64,000 nt of DNA from Eudorina sp. 2006-703-Eu-15 (taxonomy: Eukaryota > Chlorophyta > Chlorophyceae > Chlamydomonadales > Volvocaceae), in contig BDSI01000047.1 in assembly GCA_003117195.1 (NCBI GenBank), positions 434,001 through 498,000 of the forward strand, read 5' to 3'. This document shows positions 11,951 through 24,477 of the stretch, one piece after another. A program made the translations under genes and the position numbers. Below the pieces are notes generated by a model. The model saw only the letters and a program-made list of their open reading frames with translations. It did not search any database and was not told where the DNA came from. The first letter of the stretch is position 1, and each line of letters begins with the position of its first letter.

Positions 11951-12545
11951 TTTGTGATCCTCTTCGAGAGCTGAGTCCAGAAGAAACTCCTTGATTTGGA
12001 GGAGGGGCTGCGTCGCGCGTATCACGGAGGTCTGGGCGCGTTGGCGGGAGGGGTTCCTGTTGTCTGAGTACGAGACAAATCTGAGGATTTTGTCGGCCTG
12101 GCTGATGGTTTGATGGCTGTGAGCCTTTATGGTGTGTCATGGAACATTCAACTAGCACTTCACAGTCGCACAGCACACCCAGCATGCGAGCCATACATTT
12201 GCTAGCACCGATTGGCAACAATTGAACGAGCAGAATGTCGTCTTATGATCTGGATCTCCTAATATTACATGTTTTGGGTGGAGTGACCTTCAGAGAGTGC
12301 TTCTCGCTCGTTCCTACGTTCGGAAACATATTGTGGGCGCTGAATCAGATATCTCCCATTTTTTCATTTCTGCATTTTTATAATTCTGACGCGTTCAGTG
12401 CGGAGCTTCCTGACCATACCTCCAAGTGAGGAACTGTAATTGCAGCCCCAAGAGTGCAGCGCAGGAGTAATATGTAAATTGGGGAGTTGGCAACGTTTCA
12501 CGGTTGTGACGATAGTTTTCGCAACCTTCAGCGAGTACCGGCAAA
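11951..12545. other. 3' UTR of the oxidoreductase and promoter of LCMT1
   Basis: A 595-bp tandem intergenic stretch. It is distinctly more A/T-rich than the flanking exons and has no coding pattern. The upstream gene's probable polyadenylation signal lies at 12435, leaving only about 105 bp for the LCMT1 promoter and leader. Confidence 0.5.
12435..12439 (+). terminator. Candidate TGTAA polyadenylation signal
   Basis: TGTAA is the usual chlamydomonadalean poly(A) signal. This is the first plus-strand copy I saw after the oxidoreductase stop, 485 nt downstream of it. Confidence 0.4.
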
Positions 12546-15500
12546 ATGTTACGGTCGTTGGAGGGAAGCGACGCCAGCGTGCAGGGGACAAACGATGATG
12601 CGCAAGTCAGCAAAATGTAGGTAACGGTTTGCGCCGCATGGAGGATCGGTCTGGATCTGCGCCGGCTATCGGTATTAGCCCTGGGTTGACTCTCGACGTC
12701 GGCGTGCACCCAGGTCCTGCGCTAAAGCTGGCTACTTCAAAGACGAGTTCATCCAGTACTTTGTAAGGCGCGCTTCTCGCAGGTCGCCCTTGATCAACCG
12801 AGGTGGGAGCGTGGGACCGCTGGGCCCCCCGACTCTAGAACTCGCCGCGGGCGGCAACTCTGTCCCCTGCTGGGGAGTGGATGCGGGCGGCAAGTGGATC
12901 TGTACAAAGTGCCATGTGTGCCAAGTCGTGAGATCTCTGCAGAGCACCTTCATTTCACCCCGCGATGTGCCGCAGCCATACCACACGTCTGCGTCCGTGT
13001 ACAACAGGACCCCCGCACCCCCGCACACATCCCCTGAGCTGCCGGCAGGACCCCGCTCTGCTCGCCCACACGCCCTCCCCGCACAACCTCCTCAACCTCC
13101 GCCCCCCCTTCACAGGGTACTACAGCCGCCACGCGGCCCTGCGCCAGCTTCTGCACAGCTTCCTCAGAGCGGCCGCCGCCTCCGGCCAGCGGCCCCAGGT
13201 GCTGGTGCTGGGGGCCGGATTCGACACCACGTGGTTCCAGCTCAGCCGCGACGCGGGGAGGCCGCCGTACAAGTGCCTGGAGGTCGACTTCAAGGAGGTG
13301 GGGGTTCGGGCCCATGGGTCGGTGTGCTCGTGCATTACAAAACACATCGCAACACCGTGCTCGCGTGCACGTTGCGTCATCGTCACCGTACACCGTGCGC
13401 ACCTTGCGTCCTCGCCGTACACGGCCGACAGGTGACACAGCGCAAGGCGGCCATCATTGCCAAGGAGGCCGCGCTGAACGCACTGCTGCGGCCAGCGGAG
13501 GCGGCGCCCGCCGCGGCAGCGGCGGCAGGGGCACCTGCAGAACCGGCGACGACTCCCGGGCCTTCAGGCGCCGCCGGCGCCGGCAGCGGCGGCGGCCTCC
13601 TTCCTCGCGGGGAGGGGGAGGAGGTGATCGACCCGGTCGGGGGCCGGGTGCTTAGTCCGCAGTACTGCTTGCTGCCGGTGGATCTAAGGAACATCGAAGC
13701 GCTGGACGGCGCCGTCAAGCTAGCGGGGCTGGACCTCAGGTGGGGCACCCGGGCGCCCCTAACAGCGCCGTACCGTAAAGCGACAGCCCCTGACCCCCGC
13801 GTGTCTGTCCGGGCTGCTTCCACTTGAACGTCCGACCCCCCTGGACGGTTGACCGGGTGTGGTTTCGGGGTTGGGCGGGGGCCGGCGGGGCTCCAGGAAG
13901 GCGCTGAACGCAATCCCTGCGACCCCTAGACCCCGTTGCTGTCCGTGGGTCCGTCCCTGATCCCCCCGCACTCCCTCCGGCGACGTCCCTGCAACCCCCC
14001 TCCACTCGCTCATGTCACCGCCTCCTCCCCCCGGGGCAGTGCGCCCACCTACATCCTGTCCGAGTGTGTGCTGGTGTACATGGAGCCGCAGCACAGCTCG
14101 GCGGTGGTGAGATGGGCCGCCCACACCTTCCCAAACGCCGTCATGGCCATCTACGAACAGGTTGGTTAGTCGGGTTGGTCTTTGGTCGGTACGGCAACAA
14201 GGGGCGCAATACCGTACACGCGGAGGAACTTGTGGTCGCAGCCGCGGGTCGGACGGGCGGTGTGCGCTCCTGCTTGCTGTCAGTGGAGGGGTGCGGGCGG
14301 CGGTTCGCTTCCGGGCATGCCGTGCGTTTCGTCCCGAGGGGGCCTTATGGCTTAGGCTCCTGATGGCCGGGGTGCTTGGGGATTGGGCTTGCGGGTGGCG
14401 TCCTGTGCTGTCTGGATGGGCCTCTTTACGTTGCTGGCTGGCTGGTGTGGGTCTGTTCCCCAGCGGGTGCCTTCCCCCGGGTCAGTGAGGGCCCGTGTGG
14501 CCCTGCGGATCAACGCCTGGGTCTTCCGGCCCTGGGTGGGGAACCCGATGTAGTAATCCTTGCAGCAACCACCACCACCTAAAAAGCCCCGCCTTGCCAA
14601 ACACGCGACTCAAACGCACGCGGCCCTCCCCACTTCCGCAGATACGGCCCGACGACGCGTTCGGGCGGCAGATGGTGTCCAATCTGGAGATGCGGGGCTG
14701 CCCCCTCCGCGGCCTCCCCGCCACCCCCACCCTGGCGGCGCACATCGACAGGTACCCCAACCCTCGCCCTCACGGGGGCAGTATCCCCTCCGCGCTGCCC
14801 ACCCCGGCTGGTCAGCACCCTCCACCCAGGAACCGACGAGGCGCGTCACTTGTTCTGTTCTGTGTGCCCTAATTGCGGTTCGGGCACCAGCAGTCGACGC
14901 CAGGTGCCCCCAACAGCTCCACAGCTTGACGTCCCGGGGCCGTCTCCCCCTTACACGTGGTCCTTCGCCCGCCGCACCTGCAGACCTCCTCCCACTTCCC
15001 GCCTGCCCTCCCCCCTCCCGCCGCTGCCCGGAACCCCCCGATCCTGCTCTTCCGAACGTCCCCTGCCATGTCGACTTCCGCGAACTTCCACGTCTGTCAT
15101 TCTACATTCCGCAAACCCCCCCTCACCCTCTTGCAGTCAGCGCAGTATACCAAACCCAATACGATGTCTGCCAGTACTCCCACAGACCCACACCCCTCCC
15201 ATCACCACGCATCCGTGCCCCTCCTGGTTGCCCTCCGCTATCGCCCCCCCAGGCTCCGCACCGCCGGCTGGTCCTGGGCTGATGCACGCGACATGGACAG
15301 CCTGTACCGCACCTTCCTGGACCCCGTGGATAAGGCCCGTGTGGAGCGACTCGAGCTGTTCGACGAGCTGGAGGAGTGGCACATGATACAGGTGGGGTCA
15401 GGATGGGGAGGGGCGGGGGTCTGAGGGGGGGAGGGCGGCGGGGCAGGGTTGTGTGGAGTCGGACGGATGAGAAAGGCAGACCTGGTCGAATGGGGTGGGG

Positions 15501-15974
15501 ACGTGGGGTGTTGCAGCTGATAAGAAACAGCGCCCGTTGCAGAAATGTCGGGCCTCAAGGGGGGCCTAAGAGGTCTCAGGTGGTGAGGGGCGGGCTAGGG
15601 AGTGCCTCAGGCCTCAGCGGCATGTGCTGGGTTCAGCAGCTGCGTCGCCTCGCCCTCTCGACGCTGTGCTGCCACCCGCATCCCGCCCCGGCGCTGCTGG
15701 GTCAAGAGGTCCCGCGGTAGAGTCGCTGTCGTGTGCGACTGCTGAGGAAGGTCATCGATGGAGCACGGGGGAGGCCACGTGATTGTTACGGGCTTCAAGG
15801 GGAGGCCCTTCCACGACGCGAGGGAAGCGAGGCCCTGATCCGTTATGGCGCTTCCCCTCCTGCTCCTCCTCGTCTCCCGGTCGCTACCCGGTGACCGCAC
15901 AGGAGCACTACAACATTGCTCTGGGGCGCAACGACGCGGCGGGCTGGCTGGGCGGTGTCCACTTCGATGGCTAG
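12546..15974 (+). CDS. LCMT1: Leucine carboxyl methyltransferase 1 (PP2A C-terminal methylation)
   Basis: SAM-dependent enzyme that methylates the C-terminal leucine of the PP2A catalytic subunit. Eight exons close in phase: 12546-12616, 12714-12802, 13116-13297, 13432-13739, 14040-14160, 14642-14751, 15253-15391, 15903-15974 (363 aa, TAG). Seen: N-terminal QGTNDDAQVSK (family pattern TNDDA-x-S-K), GYFKDEFIQYF, SPLINRGYYSRHAALRQ, SAM-binding LVLGAGFDTTW near residue 84, LEVDFKEVTQRK, the hallmark ILSECVLVYMEPQHS, FGRQMVSNLEMRGCPL, and the C-terminal RLELFDELEEWHMI and EHYNIALG. An Ala/Pro/Gly-rich loop of roughly 45 residues in exon 4 makes it longer than the human protein. The start ATG is the one that gives the TNDDA exon in phase. 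It follows the oxidoreductase on the same strand and runs toward IPK1. Confidence 0.93.
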
Positions 15975-18306
15975 GGGCGGGCGACGGCAGGGCCGAGCAG
16001 ATGCAGATGCGGGTTTGTGAAAACAATGCCGAGTGCCGCTCTTCGCGTGGCGGCGGAAGCTAGCGGCCCCACGGCTCCACCCCGACATGTCCTGGAAGCT
16101 GCTGGAAGGTGTGGGTTACCGCATGAGGTCCTTGCTGCCGAACACCGCCGCGGTGATCTGCAATGCCTAGGCCCCTGCTGCTGTGGTGCCGTGGTGCCGT
16201 GGGGGGTTGCTGCGACGTCGTGGATGCGCGCGGTGTACGGCGACGGCTGGTTTTCGCTCGTGAGGCGGCAGGGGCCAAGGGGCCCCGCGCCGCCTGCAAC
16301 GGCGTGTGGCTCGGGCCAGGTCGCGTGGCGGACGTCGCGGAGCAGCAGTGGCCCCACCGAATTTCCGGCGTCGGGAGGAGATGTTGCGTGTCGGCGGGGG
16401 GTTGAAGGGGAAACTAATTGAGGGCTCCGGACGTTGAGGACGTTGAGGGCCCGTTACGGTACGACAGTCGCCTGCAGGGGAGCCGGTTACTCCTCTCCCC
16501 CTACCCGGGCTTACTCGACGCAACGGACGCATCTGGGTCTCCACCCGGCCGCGGCCAGCCCGTCAGCGGCCGTTTGATGGGTCCAGTCCTCGTCCATGGC
16601 CCCTTAGCCCCATGTGGGCTTCCTGAGACCGCCTGTTTGGTAATACGGCAAGCCGTCTGCGGCACCGGCGTGTTACTGCACTTACCTACCTACCCCACCC
16701 GCCCGATCTGGACGGTTCCGCCTCCCGAGGTCGTAAGCTCACAACCCGGTGGAGGAGGTAGGAAGGTGGTTCCTGGTGTCGCCTCAGTTCCTGGTGTCGA
16801 CGAGGTGTACGGAGCTCCAGTACCCGGTGCTCCGGGTACTGGGTCGAGTGTCAGGTCGTGCTGTGGCACCCGTGCCGGAGCGAGGGCCCGGTCGCCCCGG
16901 GGGGGGAGGGATGGCTGTGTTCCCAGTGAGCAACCAGCGCGGGTAATACGCCCTCCGCTGCCGGTTCCGGGCCCACCCCGCCAATCCTGTCGCATTCAGT
17001 CGTAGGTGAACATTCACCTGCCCCACCCTGCAGCATGAACCGACCCTTGTAACCTCCTGAATCAACGCCGCACCTCTGCTCAACAACCCTAGCGCTGTGC
17101 ACCGCGCGACAAGAAAGCATGGCTTCCTGTTCGCCCGCACACATTCGTTCGGGCACCTCGCACCCGCCAACCTCATTCAGGGCGAGGTCAGAATCTCCGT
17201 AACTGCGGGAAGTCCCCAGCCCGGCCCATGACCGGTACTCGCCACGGCCCAGAACCCACACGGAAGATTGGCACCATAACCATCAGACAACCGGGCCGGT
17301 TGTCCAGCTATCCACCATGGGGTGTCGAGCCCAAGGACCGATCCCTACAAGTCATTTCCAGGGGTGTCTACATATGCATAAGCGGAAAGAGGAATAGAAA
17401 GTAACCTACCTTCGGAAGTGCTCACGTTCCCGTCTGAAAATCACACCCTGCAGGGGTGATGCCGCGATGCCAGTGCGCATTGCAGAACACGTCGGTCGTG
17501 GTACGGCACAACATCAATGTGCGAGTAAAAAATGTGTAATATATGAATCACGGAGCGCGCGCTTCCTCGCCGAATAAACATGTGGATAAACACTAGCGAG
17601 CACCCCCCTCCCCCGCCCAGACACCTGGGCACAGACACGTGGTCCAGCGGTGAGCGCCGCCTCGCTGTCAAGAGCCCAAGATAGGGCGCCGTCAGTCAGG
17701 AAAATCGCCGCATCCAAGGCCGCGCCGGGCAGCCCTCCTCCAGCAGGTGGCCTCGCCCGCCGCTGACAAAACCCATGGCTGGCTCGCGTGCTGCGGTTCG
17801 CTGAAGCAGAACCAGCAGCACCCGAATTCCGAAACCCCCACCCCTAGGGCACAGTTCGGACCCAGGTTCCTGACGGAGCCTCAGTCCGCTGCTCTGGAGC
17901 TTAGAGCCAACGAGCCATGTAGGGGGCAACGCCCTGACTCCCTGTTGCACTCCACGCGGGCTGCCTGGGTGGCTGGCTGCCAGGGTGGAGGGGCTGCGCA
18001 AATGTGAAGCTCCGGGTACCCCTTCTACAGCGCACCCAGCCCCGAGGCTGGCGGTCGCTGCCTGCCGCTGCTCCCTTCCTCCTCGTCCTCCATACCCTCT
18101 TCTTCCTTCTGCCCTCGCCATCACACCCCCCTCCTCAATCCTAAACCCAAATCCCCACTCCTCAATCATGCTGCCGCTGCCAGCACTGCCGATGCAAAGC
18201 CGCTGCTGCTGGCGGTGATATCGGAGAGCTAGCTATCCCCCACTCCGACATCGGCCCAGTGGAAAATCGAGCAGCAACCGTCGATCTCCATACCCCGGAG
18301 GACCAC
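15975..18306. other. Convergent intergenic region, LCMT1 / IPK1
   Basis: About 2.3 kb between two gene ends. Plus-strand TGTAA copies occur at 17048-17052 and near 17533, far from the LCMT1 stop. Several open frames exist, but they are low-complexity Gly/Pro/Arg shadows with no splice-consistent or family support. The segment near 16770-16860 contains short direct repeats around CCTGGTGTCG. I see no gene. Confidence 0.5.
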
Positions 18307-21300
18307 CTACTGCTGCGTCGGCGTCAGCGCCGGCGCCGGCCACCCCGCCCTGCGCGCCATGTCCTCAAGCACCGCCAGGTTCTCCGCCGCGCACTGCAGC
18401 AGGCTGCGCTCCATCTTGGAATGATGCGGGATCTTGGCGGCCGCCTTCACGTCCAGGTCCACGAACGCCACCTTATACATGTACTGCACACCCGTGACCG
18501 GGTCCGTCAACAACCCGACCCACGGGTCGTGAGCAGGCCGCACCGCGGCCGTCGCCGTTGCGGGCTCCGCCGCCGGTGCCGAGTTCGCCGCCGCGGCCTC
18601 CGGCGGCGGCGGTGGTGGCGGCGTCACGACCGCCTCCGGCGGGGCCTCCGCCGGCACCGCCCGCTGCAGTGTCACCATGACGCCGCAGTCCTTGGCGGTG
18701 GCGGACAGCAGGTAGCGACGGAGCGCTACGGCCCGGTCGTGGGGTGGCGCGGCTTCTTGCTGCTCACCGGACGCGGCCCGGACGAGGCCGCATGCGAGGT
18801 CGGCAGCGGTGCGGCGGCGGATGGTGTCGGCGTCAGCGCCGGCGTCGCCGCCGGCACCGGCGGTAACGGCGGTTGCGGACGCAGATACCCGCCCTGACAC
18901 CCGGGTGTGGACACCGCCGTTGCACCCGGACTGGGAGGGATTTGGAGTTTTGGGGTTGAGGTGCAATTTGAGGGGATACGGGGAGGGGGCGGTTCAACTG
19001 GGTTGGCAGGAAGGCAAGGCAAAAACGGCGACAAGAGGACAGGAAAGAACGCGGAAGGGAAGGGACGGGAGAGAGGGAAAGAGGCCAGCTGGGTGTGAAG
19101 GACGCGCGCTCACGCATCGGGACAAGGGGGTCGATGGAGTCTGTTCCACAAAGCCGGGGTGCGGTCCTCTGCTCAGCTCCCCAACACGGTCCGCACTCAC
19201 CTCAAGCTCGAGCTCGTACAGCAGCTGTTCATACACCTGTACGGCGCGCTCTGCGCCCAAATCGTCCAGCGCCTGAACGTGTCGGAGGCGCTCCAGGAGC
19301 CCAGCTGCGCAAGCAGCATTCAGCAGCGGCGTACGGCATCGTACCAAGACTTCAGCACAGCGAGGAGCACAACACAGCAGAGCGCGCATGCACGCGCCAT
19401 TGTTCCGCTGTGGTGTGTCTTGTGGTCATTCCTGAGGACACGCGCACATGCTCGCACACATCCACGAACGGCCCCGTCGTCCTCGCTATATACCCACGGG
19501 GGCCGTAGGCACCCAAACACACGCAGTCACGCCGCGCAGTCGAACGCCTTCTCCCGCGTTGCGACTCAGTTCCCATCAAAACGCGGGCTGCGCGGCCCCA
19601 GGGTCCCTCGAAGGGGGGAAGGAGGAAGGGGAGGGGAAGGGGAGGGTGCGCTGTCGAGGATGCGGCGAGCAGGCACGCGGTCCAACGCGACATGACACCT
19701 CCAACCCCGGACTCCATCATCCGCACCCCGGAGGGAAGGAACCCCGAAGGTCAGGCGGGCGGACGGTGGCGGAAGAAACGCCACCACACCACACCACACC
19801 AGCCCGGACCGGAGCGCTCCTTCGCGCACCTTCCTGCTGCAGCGCGAGCGCGGCCAGCCGCACCAGCGTCCCCAAAGCCTCCCTTGAGTCAGAACAACCG
19901 CGCTGCAGGGACTGCTGCTGCTTGTTCTGCTCCGCACGTTGGTGCGCGTGAGGGTCCGACGTCTGGGGCCCCTCCGACAGCGGCGGCGGCGGTTGCTGCG
20001 GCTGCTCAGCAGCCGTGCAGCTGCCGCCAGCCGCAGGCGTGGAGGCCGCAGCAGCCGGTTCAGCTCCGGCGTGGGGCGCGATGGGACGTCCGAGGCGCAC
20101 CTCCTGAGGCGCCCCCACAAAGTCCTCCAGCTCGGACGCGAACCGCTCCAGGGGGCCCAAGTCAGCGGTTTTGTTCCCCGTGACCTGGCCCACGGCGGCG
20201 GACGACAGCACGGCGCCTTTACCTTCCTCCATCTCCGCGTACTTGGCGTTGCCGCCGAAGATCTTGGCGCCGTCCTTGAACACGCTTAGGTTGTTCTGGG
20301 GGTTGTGGGGTACGGGGGGTTGATAGGGTCGGCAGTGGGCAGCGGTGAGCGGTGCTCAGCGAGTGTGGCGTTAAGTCAGTGGACAATCTGTTGATACTGA
20401 GTATGAGCGACCGGTTGGCTGCAACCTTGATATTTCTTCATCTAAGCCACGGTACAAACTCTGTAATCAGTTCAGTACCACGAATTCTTGCATTATGCGA
20501 TGCCGGCAACCTACACTCCGCTTGCATGGCAGCTTTCTGACTTTAAAAACTTGCCGATGCTGGTACCGCGACCTTGACCGCCCCGCCCCGCGCATCTCAC
20601 TCACGCTAGGACATTGGATGAGCGCCCACAGCGCCGCCTCCATCCGCTCCTTCTTCCCGGAGAACAAGTCCAGCGGGTTGTACAAGCTGACCGGCAGGCC
20701 CTTCTGCGAATCAGCAAGAGCGCAGGGAGGTTCAGCAAGGGCGTGACAGGGTACGGCATACCGTACGACACGTCAACGCGATATTTGCTGGTAACTGTCA
20801 GGAGCGTCGATGGTGGGCGGGGCAGGCGAGTCGGTGGCGGGTGGCGGCGATACGGGGGCGACCAGGGCGCGTGGGCCTCAACGCGATGTCGGGCCAGCCA
20901 CCAGGACAAGGAGGCGGTTATGAACCATGGGCCTGTACGGTATCGGTCCTGTACTATACCTTGACGTGTTTGTACAGCATGTGCAGCATGAAGCGAGGGT
21001 ACCGCCGCCTGATTTCCGCTTGGAGCTCATCGACAACGTTGGTGTGGGGGACGGCACCGTCCAAGTCCGTATCGTGGGGACCCACGCCGCTGCGACCATT
21101 CGCCGCGGCAGGTGGCGTGGGGCCCACGGCCGCGTGCGGCGATTCCGTCGCCGCCGCCGCCGTTGGCGTGGCTAGGTCCCTATAGGATTGCTGTCGTCGG
21201 TGCACCTCCAAAGGATCCAAGCCCCATTTGGGTTTGATCTCCAGGCAAATCGCGGGCCCCACAGGCGTGTAGCCGGGGGCCACTGCGGTTTCGTTTTGGG

Positions 21301-22511
21301 GTATAAGGGCGTCGCAGGATGCGAAGTGGGTCTGGGACGCGACGGAGGCACGACTGTGCTAGAGGCTTGGCCCTCCCAGCCTTCCACCCCTCCGAGGTCT
21401 CACATCTCGGGAGTGCGCAACGGCAAGCACCTAACGGACGTCTGGGGTCTGTGGAGAGGCGGGCTGTCGCAGCAACCACGATTTGCGGAACCCATGTTGG
21501 ATCACCCAGATTCCATATCCTGGGTGAAACCCAGATCCGATAACCCAGATCCGCGGAGCTGCTGCACTGTAACATTATTCTGTGCATGCAACTCAAGGCA
21601 CATACTACGCACCCTTGGAGTGGAAGGTGGTGTGGTCGGGCTGCACCAGCGCCGGGAGGCTCGTGGCTCCTGCCGTGTCCGCCCCGACAGCTTCCCGCAG
21701 CTCTTCAGGGACCGGCACCGGGACCTGCGGAGGGCCCCGGGTTGGGTACATTCACATCTGCCGGGGCCCGCGCACCGTGAACGGGACGTCCCCGGCGCGC
21801 CAGCCATGTTGGTGTGTTGGGACGTCAACCCAGATCGCACATCCATCCGTACTCATAGGTTCAAGTCAGCGAATCCATCCGCGGTGACGGTATAGTGAGC
21901 GCGAACCCGTGCCGGCCGCACGTACCCCTGGGAACACGTACTGTCGCCCCAACAAAGGCGCCATGATATAGGTCATGTACTCCAACTCGTATTTGATGTC
22001 GCAACCTGAGGATATGCGAACGGCATGGGCGTGGAATCCGTGTTAGTGAAAACGCTGCGCTAGCCGGTCGTCACTGTACGACCCACGAGTAATACGGCGC
22101 TTGGTCAAAGGGCGGCCAGCGATGTGATGCAATTCAGCAGAGCACAGCATGCCTGCGATCTGGCATGTTGTGCACAGGCATGCTGTGCTCCTCAAGATAA
22201 GGTATAAATTGAGGCTGAAGCGCTGGAGGGCCAACCCAAGGGGCTCCCCAACTTCTTACCGTCGGCAGTGTGAAGCACGCCCTCCCAAACTGCACGATCC
22301 ACAGCCATTCCAGTTTGTGCTGAAGTTTTTCGGACTCGCAGAACATGGCCACGCTGCGTCAGGGCATTGCGACGCCAGAGTGTGAACGAATGCGGTGTCC
22401 GTTTGATTTGGTGCTCGGACTCACAAGGTGCGGGTCGTCTCCGCAGTAAGCGAAGACCAAATTCGCAGCTCCTTGACCCTTGAGCTGCCAGTTGCGACGT
22501 TCGTCGCTCAT
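18307..22511 (-). CDS. IPK1: Inositol-pentakisphosphate 2-kinase
   Basis: Phosphorylates Ins(1,3,4,5,6)P5 at position 2 to make phytate (InsP6). Nine exons in phase: 22425-22511, 22260-22353, 21926-22005, 21613-21724, 20960-21282, 20605-20703, 19830-20295, 19201-19304, 18307-18759 (605 aa, TAG). Seen: N-lobe WQLKGQGAANLVFAYCG (family pattern W-x-Y/L-K/R-G-E/Q-G-x-A-N-L-V), GHVLRVRK, EYMTYIMAPLLG, the signature CLEIKPKWG near residue 137, SLYNPLDLFSGKKERM, NNLSVFKDGAKIFGG, LLSATAKDCGVMVTLQ and the C-terminal metal/substrate site VAFVDLDVK near residue 554. A Gln/Pro/Ala-rich insert in exon 7 and a Pro run in exon 9 lengthen it. The acceptor of the last exon (18759) was chosen to keep phase. 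A retroelement begins 331 bp upstream of the start codon. Confidence 0.93.
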
Positions 22512-22842
22512 TGTGCAACGATTGCTTCTTACAGCCTGGCTAGGAGTGGAGAACCAAATCTTGAAGTGGTCATATTATTGGTCGAGAGTATAGAAAGATG
22601 GAGCTTTGGGGTGAGGCGATATTGTCAGCGCGGGACCATGGGCCGTGACATCCAAATTATCTCTTGACGCCGGAAACAACGGAAATGCAGGGCTCAAGGT
22701 GTACCTATCAACAGAGAACATGCTTAACTTACGAGCTACCCGCGTCGTACAGCTCCACCGCAATATTGAATTGCTCGGCCTCTGCAGTACCCCGCGTACG
22801 ACCCGGCAGACGATTTAAACCAGGGGGCGCCATCGGTAGAGA
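22512..22842. other. IPK1 5' flank, cut short by the retroelement
   Basis: 331 bp between the IPK1 start codon and the outer end of the left retroelement arm. It presumably holds the IPK1 leader and core promoter. No other gene is visible. Confidence 0.5.
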
Positions 22843-23707
22843 CTTTTCGCGGATTTAGATATATCTTACATTGGAGCTTGAAGGTCCGCCATCAGCTCGT
22901 AACTAGAGACGCCGCGAAGTGCTTGCAGTCGCAGACGACGCCCTACCGCCTTCCCCGCGAGGAGCTCCTATAACCTAGCCAACCAGATCATCTACGTTAA
23001 AAATGAGCCAGGTGAGAATCAGATGGATGCCGCTGCGCGGTGTTGTTCGGGGAGGGGGTTGGCGCTTGCATCGCGTTTGGTTTGACCGCTCGCAGGTCTC
23101 CAGCCCGGGCAAGAGATTCATTATCTGTTCAATCATCATTTGTTATCGACCTAAAAGATTGCGTGCACCAGCGCGAAATGCTCGAAAGCCCGCGCGATAC
23201 CGCCATCCCCTGCCGACGATCCAGCTCGGTCCCGCCTCCCTCTTCCTGGTTCGGGCCTAACAACCCTGTGTGTCACCAATGCTTTCAGATACCTCCAAAT
23301 CACCCGCCCGACGCGCGAGACATCCCGCCAGTCGGCTACGAGCGCCGTGAGGCAGACGTGAGTGAGAATCCGCGCCTAGACCGATCGCCTCGTCGTTTAC
23401 GACCGCTAGACAGATCCCGAGACCACACCAGTGGCGGGTCTACAGTCACTAGAGACCCGGCGCGACCGGTAGACCTTAGTGGGTTGATGAACGGTCCAAC
23501 GCTGCGACCGCGTTAGGATCAACCGGAGGACCCGAATTCGCGGCACAGTACGTGGTTCATGGCAAATACGCACCGCCTTCTAGGGCTGATCGCCTTAGAG
23601 TCCCGAGATACGTATGGGTGATCGGAAGAGACCACGTGTAGTCTGCGCGCCTCCTAGGCGGGAACGCATACCGACCCGCACGAGTGGCTGGAGCGTTGAC
23701 CGGCGGC
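22843..23707 (+). repeat. Left arm of the 0.86-kb inverted repeat
   Basis: Reads cTTTTCGCGGATTTAGATAT at its outer end and matches the reverse complement of 26750-27603 almost base for base, with a few substitutions and a small indel near 23505. It contains an open frame (23040-23516) repeated and longer in the other arm; no family is recognised and coding use is doubtful. Probably the promoter-bearing 5' end of the element. Confidence 0.9.
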
Positions 23708-24010
23708 CTCGCGCGATTGCCTGGTGGGAACGCATACCGACCCGAGCGGGTGGCTGGAGCGTCTCCTGTCCTTACTTGCGACTAGCCCTGAGCGGGACCC
23801 GACCGGCCGGACGGCGGCGGGCGCCAGATCCACCTCGATAGCGACCAGGCGGGAACGAATTCCGACCCTAGAGGGTGGCTGGAGCGTTGTCCGGCAGCCT
23901 CTCGCGTAGTTTAGCAGACGTTTCCGACCCGGGCAGGGTGGCTGGAACGTGTCAGGACAGGGAAGAGATCGGCAGACGATACCGCATTCCGACCCAGGCA
24001 GGGTGGCAGG
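23655..24010 (+). repeat. Iterated subterminal motif
   Basis: Five diverged copies, beginning near 23660, 23727, 23847, 23910 and 23985, of a roughly 40-bp motif built around AACGCATACCGACCC and GGGTGGCTGGAGCG. Spacing is irregular (60-120 bp). Only one copy remains in the right arm, where the deletion to mid-gag begins. Confidence 0.75.
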
Positions 24011-24477
24011 ATGCTTACCGTCGGATTTCCCTTTTCCCTCGCCCATTGTCGTCGGCTTCTACCCAGGGGCCCCAAGGCGCCGCGCGCCCCCCCGTAGCTC
24101 CAAGATACGCGACCAGGTCGTCGGCCGGCAGAGCGTTCCCCAGCACCGGCCAAGGGGCGAGTACCAGCTCCGGTCAGGGGCCCAGCAGCGTCGCCGCCGT
24201 ACGCAACCTGGCACAAGATTTCGCCCTTGATGAGCGCGACAACGCCCCGCCGAGCCTATCCCGCCGAAGCCGAGATCGAGAGGAGGGCCTCCCCCCGGCC
24301 ACCCGCCGCCGTTCCTCGGGCGACGGAGAACTTCCGGCCGCCGCCTTCCTCGTCGCCCCGCCCGGCCCCTCCGGGCCCCCGACCGCGGCCGCCGTACTTC
24401 CGGACGCTCCCCTGCCGGGCACGGACATCGTCACCTTGCCCCCGGCGGACACCTCCGCCGCGCTTCCCGGCCAAGCC
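24011..24477 (+). pseudogene. Truncated 5' part of a gag-like ORF (fragment 1)
   Basis: A plus-strand frame open from about 23875 runs through Arg/Ser/Pro-rich residues, including SVAAVRNLAQDFALDERD, until the junction at 24477. There it meets pol sequence in the opposite orientation. Composition and position after the 5' arm suggest the N-terminus of Gag. No intact downstream part exists in this orientation here. Confidence 0.4.

Noticed and set aside
16418..17261. ORFs of 130-195 codons between LCMT1 and IPK1
   Set aside because: Low-complexity Gly/Pro/Arg composition on both strands, no splice or family support; the region is best explained as convergent 3' UTR and spacer.
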